A stretch of DNA of 11,891 nucleotides from Frankiales bacterium (GTDB lineage: Bacteria > Actinomycetota > Actinomycetes > Mycobacteriales > SCTD01). The notes under the pieces are model-generated. The model was given only the letters and a program-made list of their open reading frames with translations. It made no database searches and had not been told where the DNA came from. The position numbers and the translations under genes are program-made. Positions 1 through 6,281 of the stretch are shown one piece after another; positions within the stretch are counted from its first letter, which is position 1; each line of letters starts with the position of its first letter. The stretch spans positions 1-11,891 of the forward strand of contig JAODNS010000141.1 in assembly GCA_025465145.1 (NCBI GenBank), read 5' to 3'.

Positions 1-515
1 GCCCGCCCGCCGCGGCCGCCCGCCGCGGCACCCGCTTCCACGCGTGGGTCGAGACGCTGTTCGCGCAGCGGCCGCTGCTCGACCCCGACGAGCTGCCCGG
101 CGCGGAGGACGACGGCCTCGCCGACGACGCGACGCTCACCTCGCTGCAGGAGGCGTTCCTCGCGACGCCGTACGCCACCCGCCTGCCGCACGCCGTCGAG
201 GCGGCGTTCTCGCTGCCGCTCGGCGGGCGGCTCGTCCGGGGCCGGATCGACGCGGTCTACGACCTCGGCGGCGGCCGCTGGGCGGTCGTCGACTGGAAGA
301 CCGGCAGCGAGACCGCGGACCCGCTGCAGCTGGCCGTGTACCGGCTCGCCTGGGCGCGGCTCGTCGGCGTGCCGCCCGAGGACGTCGACGCGCTGTTCCT
401 CTACGTGCGGACCGGTGAGGCGGTGCGGCACGACGACCTGCCGGGCGAGGCGGAGCTCGAGCGGCTGCTGCGTGGCGACGGCGCCGTGGAGGTCGAGCCG
501 CTCACGCTGCTGTAG
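1..515 (+). CDS. C-terminal RecB-like nuclease domain of an AdnA/AdnB-type helicase-nuclease (5' truncated)
   Basis: The open frame enters from the left edge (first full codon at base 3) and ends at TAG 513-515, giving about 170 residues. It has the signature of a PD-(D/E)XK (RecB-family) nuclease: GTRFHAWVE near the start, GRIDAVYD with the first metal-binding Asp, VVDWKTG with the Asp and catalytic Lys, then LQLAVYRLAW, the conserved QxxxY-type helix. In actinobacteria this domain usually sits at the C-terminus of UvrD-like helicases AdnA and AdnB, which process DNA double-strand-break ends for recombination; that is family knowledge. The helicase motor lies outside the window, so I cannot tell AdnA from AdnB or from another RecB-tailed helicase. 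The frame ends 62 bases before the next gene on the same strand. Confidence 0.85.
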   Translation, partial: PPAAAARRGTRFHAWVETLFAQRPLLDPDELPGAEDDGLADDATLTSLQEAFLATPYATRLPHAVEAAFSLPLGGRLVRGRIDAVYDLGGGRWAVVDWKTGSETADPLQLAVYRLAWARLVGVPPEDVDALFLYVRTGEAVRHDDLPGEAELERLLRGDGAVEVEPLTLL

Positions 516-568
516 GGGATAGATCGCGGCGGCGGTGGTAGGGGCGACTGGACTGCTGTCGCACCCGT

Positions 569-573
569 GGAGG
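569..573 (+). promoter_or_regulatory. Shine-Dalgarno sequence for the BaeRF2 gene
   Basis: GGAGG lies four bases before the GTG at 578. It is the only strong ribosome-binding site here and fixes the start of the downstream gene. Confidence 0.65.
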
Positions 574-577
574 CACC

Positions 578-1663
578 GTGGAGCTCAAGGACCTGACCGA
601 GATCGTCACCGGCCCCGGCCCGTTCGTGACGGTGCACGTGCCGAGCGAGAGCGACGTCGAGCAGGCGGCTGACCGGTACGAGCTGGCCTGGAAGGACGTC
701 GTCCGCGACCTCACCGCGCAGGGCGTGGACGACAAGACCGTGGCCGCCGTCGAGGCTGCCAAGGGGGAGCACGCCGAGGGCGCCTCCCGCTTCGTCGTCG
801 CGAGCACGGTCGACGGCCAGGTGAAGCTGGCGCTGTCGCTGGACCAGCCGCCGCGCCGGCCGGTCGTCGAGGTCGCCCCGCTGCCGCACCTGCTGCCCGT
901 CCTCGACGGCATGACCAGTCAGGTCCCGTACGTCGTCGCCGTCGTCGACCGCGAGGGCGCGGACATCTGGTCCTCCGCGGGCGAGGGCGTCGAGCAGGAC
1001 CACGAGGGCACCATCGAGGCGCCGACCACGCGTGGCCAGGCCCGTCGTGACCAGCGGTCGACGCAGAACAGCTGGCGCGGGACCGTGCAGGACGCGACGT
1101 CGACCGTCGAGCGGATGGTGCGCGACGTCGACGCCGAGCTGATCCTGCTCGCGGGCGAGACGAAGATCCTGGCCGGCGTGCGATCCGCGGTGGAGGGCCT
1201 CGGGCCGAAGGTCGTCGTCATCCCCGGTACCCGGCACGCCGACGGCAGCGAGCCGCTGGTGCGGGAGGCCGTCGAGATGGAGGTCGCCAAGCAGGCGACC
1301 GCGGACCTGCTGGCCCTGCTGGCCGACTACGCGCAGGAGCGCGGCCAGATCAAGCGCGCGTGCGACGGGGTGGTCGACGTGGTGGCCGCGCTGCGCAAGG
1401 CGCAGGTGCAGACGCTCATCCTCACCACCGGCAGCCCCGACTTCCCGCTCTGGTTCGGCGAGGAGCCGACGCAGCTCGGCCGCAGCGAGCAGGAGGTGCG
1501 CGAGCTCGGCGCGCAGACCGTCACCTCAGGCCCTGTGGTCGACGTGCTCATCCGCGCCGCGCTTGCCACCGGCGCCGACGTTCAGCTCGTGCCCGCCGAG
1601 CTCGAGGAGGCGCCGAACGAGGGCGTCGGGGCGGTCCTGCGCTACGCGGACGACTCCGCCTGA
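578..1663 (+). CDS. BaeRF family 2 protein (Rv2629-like, eRF1/Vms1-related)
   Basis: This is a complete 361-residue protein starting at GTG 578 behind GGAGG. It resembles the bacterial archaeo-eukaryotic release factor family 2 (Rv2629 of Mycobacterium tuberculosis), related to Vms1/ANKZF1 peptidyl-tRNA hydrolases. Visible marks are the N-terminal FVTVHVPSES strand (residues 16-25), a central segment with YVVAVVDREGADIW (118-131), a basic linker TRGQARRDQRS (151-161) in the region of the release loop, and the C-terminal APNEGVGAVLRY (345-356) typical of the eRF1 domain 3-like fold. The canonical GGQ is absent; only RGQ is seen at 152-154. A role in ribosome rescue or stress translation is inferred from relatives. 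Its last 22 bases overlap the 3' end of the convergent HAD gene. Confidence 0.8.
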   Translation: MELKDLTEIVTGPGPFVTVHVPSESDVEQAADRYELAWKDVVRDLTAQGVDDKTVAAVEAAKGEHAEGASRFVVASTVDGQVKLALSLDQPPRRPVVEVAPLPHLLPVLDGMTSQVPYVVAVVDREGADIWSSAGEGVEQDHEGTIEAPTTRGQARRDQRSTQNSWRGTVQDATSTVERMVRDVDAELILLAGETKILAGVRSAVEGLGPKVVVIPGTRHADGSEPLVREAVEMEVAKQATADLLALLADYAQERGQIKRACDGVVDVVAALRKAQVQTLILTTGSPDFPLWFGEEPTQLGRSEQEVRELGAQTVTSGPVVDVLIRAALATGADVQLVPAELEEAPNEGVGAVLRYADDSA

Positions 1664-2277
1664 CGCACCTTCCCCAGCAGCGCCGGCAGCTCGGCCAGCG
1701 ACCGCACCTGCAGGTCGACGGCCGGGTTGCCGGCGTGCAGGACCCCCCACGGCCCGCGGACCACGTGGACCGGCAGCATCCCGCCGGCCCGCGCGCCGAT
1801 GACGTCGTTGTCGACCCGGTCCCCGACGTGCACGCACTGCTCCGGCCGTACGCCGACCGCCGCGGCAACGCCGTGGAAGAACGCCGGGTCCGGCTTCTCC
1901 GCGCCGAGCGCGCCGGAGGAGGTGACCAGGTCGACCGGCAGGTCGAGCTGCTCGACCAGCCGCTGGAACGTCGCCGGCTGGTTGCCGCCCACGACCACCG
2001 TCCAGCCGTCCGCCTTCACCGCGCGCAGGCATTCGAGCGCGTCCGGGTACAGGTACGCGGCCGTCAGCTGGAACGGCTGCTTGTCCTCGTACGGCCACGA
2101 CAGGTCCGGCCGGACGAGCTCGAGGAACCGGCGGTGGTCCTCGCCGTGCGCCGCCAGTCCGCCGAGCACGCCGTACAGCGTGAACGCCGGGACCCCCAGC
2201 TCCTGCGCCCACGACGCCCACAGGCCGGTCTCGTCCACCAGGGTCTCGCCGACGTCGAAGACGACGGTCGTCCTCAC
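1642..2277 (-). CDS. HAD-like hydrolase with a degenerate active site
   Basis: This 211-residue protein starts at GTG 2277, whose GTGA also contains the stop of the upstream EEP gene, so translation is probably coupled. The HAD (haloacid dehalogenase-like) fold is shown by VVFDVGETL (residues 5-13, nucleophile Asp8), a cap region of roughly residues 18-80, SGALGAEKPDP with motif III Lys128, and VGDRVDNDV with motif IV Asp153 and Asp158. Two usual catalytic positions differ. The second Asp of motif I is Gly10, and the motif II Ser/Thr after the hydrophobic strand is replaced in VVVGGNQ (94-100). It may therefore be a weak phosphatase or have another activity. It is the last gene of the 3870-1642 unit, and its end overlaps the BaeRF2 gene by 22 bases. 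Confidence 0.85.
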   Translation of the reverse strand: MRTTVVFDVGETLVDETGLWASWAQELGVPAFTLYGVLGGLAAHGEDHRRFLELVRPDLSWPYEDKQPFQLTAAYLYPDALECLRAVKADGWTVVVGGNQPATFQRLVEQLDLPVDLVTSSGALGAEKPDPAFFHGVAAAVGVRPEQCVHVGDRVDNDVIGARAGGMLPVHVVRGPWGVLHAGNPAVDLQVRSLAELPALLGKVRQAESSA

Positions 2278-3032
2278 AGCTCGACCACCAGCGCGCGGTG
2301 GTCCGAGACCGGCAGCACGGGCGTCTCCACCGTGCGCACCGGCGGCAGGTCGCCGGAGGCCAGGACGTGGTCGAGCTGCACCCGCGGCGCGGGCGACGGG
2401 TACGTCGGCACCTTCGCCAGCGACCGCCACCGCGACAGCGCAGCGGGGAACGGCGGCGGCATGTTGAGGTCGCCGAGCAGCACGCGCGGGCCGGGCAGGC
2501 CGGCAAGCGCCTTGCACAGCGTCCGCAGCTGCACGCCGTTCCACACCGGCACGAACGACAGGTGCGTGGTGGCGATCGTCATGAGCCCCAGCGGAGTATC
2601 GACGACGGCAGCGATGCCGACCCGCGGCTCGTCCTGCAGCCAGACGACCTGCTTGCTGCCCGGCAACATGATCGGCGAGCGCACCTTCGCGGCCGCCAGC
2701 CGGACCGTGTGCCACTCCCGGACCGGGTAGCGCGAGACCAGCCCGCAGCCGTACGACGCGGCCGCGGCGTCCTCGTCGCCGTCCGCCGCGAGCCAGTCGA
2801 AGCCGGGAGTGCCGACGAGCGCCGGCACGAACCGCCACTGGTCGGTGCCCATCGCGGCCGCGACCTCCGCCGTCAGGTCGCGGGCGTCCGAGCGGGCCTG
2901 CGAGCGGTCCACCTCCTGCAGCCCGACCACGTCCGCGGCCAGCAGGCGCACCGACTCGGCCAGCCGCTCCCGCACGACCTGGCCGTCCGACAGGGAGCGC
3001 CCGTGCAGCAGGTTGAACGTGGCGAGGCGCAT
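2274..3032 (-). CDS. Endonuclease/exonuclease/phosphatase (EEP) family protein
   Basis: This 252-residue protein begins at ATG 3032, ten bases after the stop of the epoxide hydrolase gene; no strong Shine-Dalgarno is visible. All EEP motifs are present in order: ATFNLLHG (residues 4-11, metal-site Asn7), VVGLQEVD (35-42, metal-binding Glu40), GLVSRYPV (97-104), TTHLS (155-159, His157), LLGDLN (185-190, catalytic Asp188 and Asn190), QLDHVLASG (219-227) and SDHRALV (243-249, Asp244-His245). The family covers Mg2+-dependent phosphodiesterases such as DNase I, exonuclease III, sphingomyelinases and inositol phosphatases. The substrate cannot be read from sequence. No signal peptide or membrane segment is seen, so it is probably cytoplasmic. 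Its stop overlaps the start of the HAD gene (GTGA). Confidence 0.9.
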   Translation of the reverse strand: MRLATFNLLHGRSLSDGQVVRERLAESVRLLAADVVGLQEVDRSQARSDARDLTAEVAAAMGTDQWRFVPALVGTPGFDWLAADGDEDAAAASYGCGLVSRYPVREWHTVRLAAAKVRSPIMLPGSKQVVWLQDEPRVGIAAVVDTPLGLMTIATTHLSFVPVWNGVQLRTLCKALAGLPGPRVLLGDLNMPPPFPAALSRWRSLAKVPTYPSPAPRVQLDHVLASGDLPPVRTVETPVLPVSDHRALVVEL

Positions 3033-3042
3033 CGGCCGGACG

Positions 3043-3870
3043 CTAGCCGAGTGCCAGGTGCTCCAGGAGCAGCTCGGTCAGCCGCTCCGGCGCCTCCTCG
3101 GGCACCCAGTGGCTGACGCCCTCGAAGACCTCGAAGCGGTACGGGCCGGTCACGTGCTGCGCCGTCGCCTCCGCCGCGGCGCGGCCGAGGGCGAGGTCGC
3201 CGTCGGACCACACGTACAGCGTCGGGACGAAGGTCGGGCCCAGGTCGCGGATGTCGGACAGGTCCTGCGCGCGGTACCAGCTCAGGCACTTCGTCAGCAC
3301 GCCCGGCTGCCGCATGAGGTCCAGGTACGGCTCGATGTCTGCGTTGTCGCCGAAGAAGGTGTGCAGCCCGGCGTCGTCGTCGCGCAGCAGGACCGCCTCG
3401 GCCTTGCCCTCGACCTGGAACAGCTTCATGTACTGCGACCGCTGCCGCTGGTCCTCGTCGGTCCGAAGCGCCTGCACGAAGGCGAGCGGGTGGGGCACGG
3501 ACACCGCCGTCAGCGTCCGCACCCGCTCCGGGTGCCGGGTCGCGGTCTGCCAGGCGACGGCGGCGCCCCAGTCGTGGCCGATCACGTCCGCCTGCTCCGC
3601 ACCCAGCGCGTCCAGCAGCCCGAGGACGTCGCCGACCAGGTGCGGCATCCGGTACGGCTCGACGCCCTCCGGCCGTGCGCCCGGGGAGTAACCGCGCTGG
3701 TCGGGGGCGACGACGCGGAAGCCGGCCGCAGCGAGGCCGGGCATGACGTGCCGCCACGACCATGAGGTCTGCGGGAACCCGTGCAGCAGCAGGACCGGCC
3801 GGCCGTCCGGCGGGCCGTCCGCGACCGCGTCGAAGAGGAGGTCACCCACTGGCAGCTGCAGCTGTTCCAC
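3043..3870 (-). CDS. Alpha/beta hydrolase, epoxide hydrolase type
   Basis: This protein has 275 residues from GTG 3870. The frame stays open to 4089, but that part is antisense to the regulator gene, and homologous sequence begins at about EQLQLPVGD. Epoxide-hydrolase features are the oxyanion-hole HGFP (30-33), nucleophile Asp100 in IGHDWGAAVAW, and catalytic His254 in GVSHWVPEE. The acid is Asp223 or Asp225 in VWSDGDLAL. Two lid tyrosines stand where epoxide hydrolases keep their ring-opening pair, Tyr147 (SQYMKLFQ) and Tyr199 (LSWYRA). These argue for epoxide hydrolysis over haloalkane or fluoroacetate dehalogenation, though the substrate is unknown. It is first in a likely three-gene unit with the EEP and HAD genes, divergent from an ArsR-type regulator. 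No Shine-Dalgarno precedes the GTG; see the leaderless promoter candidate. Confidence 0.85.
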   Translation of the reverse strand: MEQLQLPVGDLLFDAVADGPPDGRPVLLLHGFPQTSWSWRHVMPGLAAAGFRVVAPDQRGYSPGARPEGVEPYRMPHLVGDVLGLLDALGAEQADVIGHDWGAAVAWQTATRHPERVRTLTAVSVPHPLAFVQALRTDEDQRQRSQYMKLFQVEGKAEAVLLRDDDAGLHTFFGDNADIEPYLDLMRQPGVLTKCLSWYRAQDLSDIRDLGPTFVPTLYVWSDGDLALGRAAAEATAQHVTGPYRFEVFEGVSHWVPEEAPERLTELLLEHLALG

Positions 3871-3877
3871 GCGGTTG

Positions 3878-3883
3878 ACGCTA
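3878..3883 (-). promoter_or_regulatory. Candidate -10 box for leaderless transcription of the epoxide hydrolase gene
   Basis: On the minus strand TAGCGT is followed by seven bases and then the GTG at 3870, so transcription could begin on the start codon itself. No convincing -35 is seen. The region where one would lie is covered by the tandem dyads. This is inferred from the TANNNT pattern common in actinobacterial promoters. Confidence 0.4.
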
Positions 3884-3894
3884 GTGGCCCAACC

Positions 3895-3924
3895 GCAAAG
3901 ATGTCTTTGCAAAGAGTTCTCTGC
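3895..3924. promoter_or_regulatory. Tandem palindromic operator between divergent regulator and hydrolase genes
   Basis: Two 16-bp dyads share their terminal GC. The first, 3895-3910, is GCAAAGA-TG-TCTTTGC, with perfect 7-base arms. The second, 3909-3924, is GCAAAGA-GT-TCTCTGC, with one mismatch between arms. Their centres are 14 bp apart, and the shared join forms a further perfect palindrome, TCTTTGCAAAGA (3904-3915). The array ends two bases before the ATG at 3926 and reaches to within 11 bases of the hydrolase -10 candidate. A winged-helix dimer bound here would block transcription in both directions. It is also unusually AT-rich for this window. Assignment to the adjacent ArsR-type regulator is inferred from position. 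Confidence 0.75.
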
Positions 3925-3925
3925 G

Positions 3926-4507
3926 ATGTACGGTCCCCTCGTGGAGCAGACGACGGTGGTCCTGGACGCCAGCAGCCTCAAGGCCCTCGCGCACCCGCTG
4001 CGGGTGCGCCTGCTGGGACTGCTGCGCGCCGACGGGCCGGCGACCGCCACCGGGCTCGGGTCCCGCACCGGCGAGAGCAGCGGCACCACGAGCTACCACC
4101 TGCGGCAGCTCGCCGGTGCCGGTCTCGTCCAGGAGGACGCCGAGCGCGGCAACGGGCGCGAGCGGTGGTGGCGGGCCGCGCAGGAGAGCACCCGGCTCGA
4201 CGCCGCGGCGTGGACGGAGGACCCGGCGAACCGGCCGGCGGTGCAGGCCTACCTCGGCGCGATCGCCCAGGCCTACGCCAGCAAGACGGCCGAGTACCTC
4301 GCCGAGGAGGAGACGTGGCCACGCCGCTGGCAGCGGGCGATGACGCTGTCCGACTGGGCGCTCCCCTTGACGGCCGCAGAGCTGGTCCGCCTCAACGAGG
4401 AGCTGGAGCGGGTCGTCGAGTCGTACCGGCGCCCGGAGCGCAAGGGCGACGAGCAGGTGGTCGTGCAGCTGCAGAGCTTCCCGCGCCGCCGCCGGACCGA
4501 GACGTGA
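3926..4507 (+). CDS. ArsR-type winged-helix transcriptional regulator
   Basis: This protein has 193 residues from ATG 3926; GTG 3941 is an in-frame alternative with no better ribosome-binding site. The N-terminal winged helix is clear: LKALAHPLRVRLLGLL (residues 18-33), the recognition region SGTTSYHLRQLAGAGLVQED (52-71), and the wing GRERWWRA (77-84). The rest is helical, with a long C-terminal helix from about 148 to 170 and a basic end. There is no cysteine at all, so it cannot be a thiolate metal sensor of the classical ArsR/SmtB kind; an organic ligand is more likely. The stop overlaps the MFS start (GTGA). The usual role would be repression of its own promoter and the divergent hydrolase unit through the adjacent dyads. 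Confidence 0.9.
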   Translation: MYGPLVEQTTVVLDASSLKALAHPLRVRLLGLLRADGPATATGLGSRTGESSGTTSYHLRQLAGAGLVQEDAERGNGRERWWRAAQESTRLDAAAWTEDPANRPAVQAYLGAIAQAYASKTAEYLAEEETWPRRWQRAMTLSDWALPLTAAELVRLNEELERVVESYRRPERKGDEQVVVQLQSFPRRRRTET

Positions 4508-5946
4508 GCCGCCGGCCGCTGACGGCACTGCTCGCCGCCAACGCCGTCTCCACCGCGGGCACCTCGATGACGCTGCTCGCGATCCCGTGGTTTGTCCTGC
4601 AGACCACCGGCAGCGCCGCGCAGACCGGCATCGTCGGCGCCTGCGAGACCGTCCCGCTCGTCCTCGCCGCGGCGCTGGGCGGGCCGGTCATCGACCGGCT
4701 GGGGGCGCGCCGCGTCACCGTCGTCTCCGACCTGCTCAGCGCCGTCGGCGTCGCGCTCGTGCCGCTGCTGCACGCGACCGGTGGTCTGCGGTTCTGGCAG
4801 CTCTGCCTCGTGGTCGCCGCGGTCGGGCTCTTCCGGGCGCCCGGCGACACCGCGCGGCACGTCATGGTCCCCGGCCTCGTGCGGCTGGCCGAGGTGCCGA
4901 TGGAGCGGGCGACATCGGCGTACGACGGCGTCTCCCGCGGCGCCCGGATGGTCGGTGCGCCGCTGGCCGGCGCGCTCATCGCCGCGGTCGGTCCGGCTGA
5001 CGTCCTCGTGGTCGACGCGCTGACGTTCGTCGTCTCGGCGCTGCTCGTGTGGCGCTACGTCCCCGCCTCGCTGCGGCCGGCCGCGGCGCAGGCCGGGGAG
5101 GGGTACCTCGTCCAGCTGCGCGAGGGGCTGCGCGCGGTCCGCCGCGACCGGCTCATCGCCGGCATCACGGCGATGCTGCTGGTCACCAACATGCTCGACG
5201 CCGCGTGGGCCGGGGTGCTGCTGCCCGTGTACGCGCGGGACGTCCTCGACAGCAGCGTCGCGCTGGGGGTGCTCTTCGGCTGCTTCGGCGCCGGCGCTCT
5301 CGCCGGGACGGTCCTCTACTCCGCGGTCGGACCTCGGCTGCCCCGCTGGCCGGTCTACACGGTGGCGTTCCTGCTCGTCGGCGCGCCCCGGTTCCTCACG
5401 TTCGTGGTCGAGCTGCCGTACCCCGCCCTGCTCGTCACGTCCGTCCTCGCCGGCGCCGCGGCGGGCGCGCTCAACCCGGTGCTGTCGGCGGTGGAGTTCG
5501 AGCGGATCCCGGACCACCTGCAGAGCCGGATCTTCGGGGTCATGACGGCGGGCGTGCTGGCCGGAGCTCCGGTCGGGGTGCTGGTGGGGGGTCTCGCGGT
5601 CGAGCGCGCCGGGCTGCGAACCACCCTCGCCGGTGCGGGGCTGCTGTACCTGCTGGCCACGCTGGCGCCGGTCGTGTTCCCCGTCTGGCGGCAGATGGAC
5701 CGGCCGTCAGCCCCAGAAGAACGCCGTCGCGCAGATGGCGTACAGCGCGATGAGCATGACCCCCTCGAGCCAGGTGCTCTCGCCGTCGAAGACGACGAAG
5801 AGCGTGACGACCACGGCGAGCACCAGCACCGCGATGAGGAGCGGCGACAGCACCAGCGTGAAGCTCGCGCCGACCAGGGGCGCGATGAGCACCAGGACGG
5901 GCGCGAGGACGAGGGAGATCTGGATCGGGCTCTGCAGGATCACTGA
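4504..5946 (+). CDS. MFS transporter with an abnormal antisense-encoded C-terminal tail
   Basis: The GTG at 4504 overlaps the regulator's stop. Residues 1-401 form a complete MFS exporter of the MFS_3/EntS-like type, with about 12 hydrophobic segments. Visible features are the loop GGPVIDRLGARRVTV between helices 2 and 3, the DGVSRGARMVGAPLAGALIA helix, and a cytoplasmic linker near residues 190-215. Such proteins normally end near here, and VWRQMDRP (394-401) looks like a natural end. No stop follows. The frame continues 79 more residues to 5946, exactly antisense to the antiporter remnant. This gives an extremely charged Glu/Asp/Arg/His/Gln-rich tail with no transporter homology. The likely function is drug or small-molecule efflux in the inner membrane, under control of the upstream regulator. 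The tail is probably a by-product of a rearrangement that removed the stop codon. Confidence 0.85.
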   Translation: MSRRPLTALLAANAVSTAGTSMTLLAIPWFVLQTTGSAAQTGIVGACETVPLVLAAALGGPVIDRLGARRVTVVSDLLSAVGVALVPLLHATGGLRFWQLCLVVAAVGLFRAPGDTARHVMVPGLVRLAEVPMERATSAYDGVSRGARMVGAPLAGALIAAVGPADVLVVDALTFVVSALLVWRYVPASLRPAAAQAGEGYLVQLREGLRAVRRDRLIAGITAMLLVTNMLDAAWAGVLLPVYARDVLDSSVALGVLFGCFGAGALAGTVLYSAVGPRLPRWPVYTVAFLLVGAPRFLTFVVELPYPALLVTSVLAGAAAGALNPVLSAVEFERIPDHLQSRIFGVMTAGVLAGAPVGVLVGGLAVERAGLRTTLAGAGLLYLLATLAPVVFPVWRQMDRPSAPEERRRADGVQRDEHDPLEPGALAVEDDEERDDHGEHQHRDEERRQHQREARADQGRDEHQDGREDEGDLDRALQDH

Positions 5947-6251
5947 CAGCGCGTAGTCCATGTTGTTCTTCGCGGCCAGCTGGATGCCGACGACGTTCTC
6001 GACCGCGTTGGACGCGATGGCCACGATGACCAGACCGGCGAACGCCTCGGAGATGTGCAGCGTCTCGATCGCCGGGGTCAGCGCGACGACGAACCAGTCG
6101 GAGACGAACGCTGCGCCGACGCCGGCGACGGCGAGCATGCCGATGGCCAGTCCCAGCGGCCAGGCCCGGGCGTGGCCGTCGGCGTCGTGCTGGACCGCCT
6201 CGCCCTCAGGTTGAGGAGCAGTCGCTTGTCGGCGAAGGACAGGCTGCTCAC
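5707..6251 (-). pseudogene. CaCA-family cation/proton antiporter, C-terminal half only, frameshifted
   Basis: The open part, ATG 6138 to the stop at 5707, encodes 143 residues matching the C-terminal half of Ca2+/H+ (CaxA-like) exchangers: about five hydrophobic helices, the second alpha-repeat IASNAVENVVG...QSPIQIS, and FDGESTWLEG before the last helix. The reading frame remains homology-like upstream as PEGEAVQHDADGHARAWPLG but has no start codon before a stop. A GTG at 6251, with GGAGG five bases upstream (6257-6261), opens another frame encoding SFADKRLLLN. One extra C near 6209-6212 would join the two as LLLNPEGEAVQ, the usual loop between exchanger halves. The N-terminal roughly 180 residues are absent; that space is occupied by the AidB-like gene. 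I read this as a decayed remnant; a sequencing indel could explain the frameshift but not the missing half. Confidence 0.7.
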
Positions 6252-6281
6252 GGGTTCCTCCAGCTCAGGCGGTGCGGCACG

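Noticed and set aside
3895..3924. The tandem dyads as a transcription terminator
   Set aside because: They lie between divergent start codons, are AT-rich with two-base spacers, and have no T-run; an operator explains them better.
4273..5517. Long minus-strand open frame across the MFS gene (414 codons)
   Set aside because: It is highly charged, has no family resemblance, and mirrors a clear membrane protein on the other strand, a common artefact of high GC content.
5707..6138. The antiporter half as a functional short transporter
   Set aside because: No start with a ribosome-binding site exists in this frame, half-length CaCA proteins are atypical, and the upstream loop continues in frame without a start codon.
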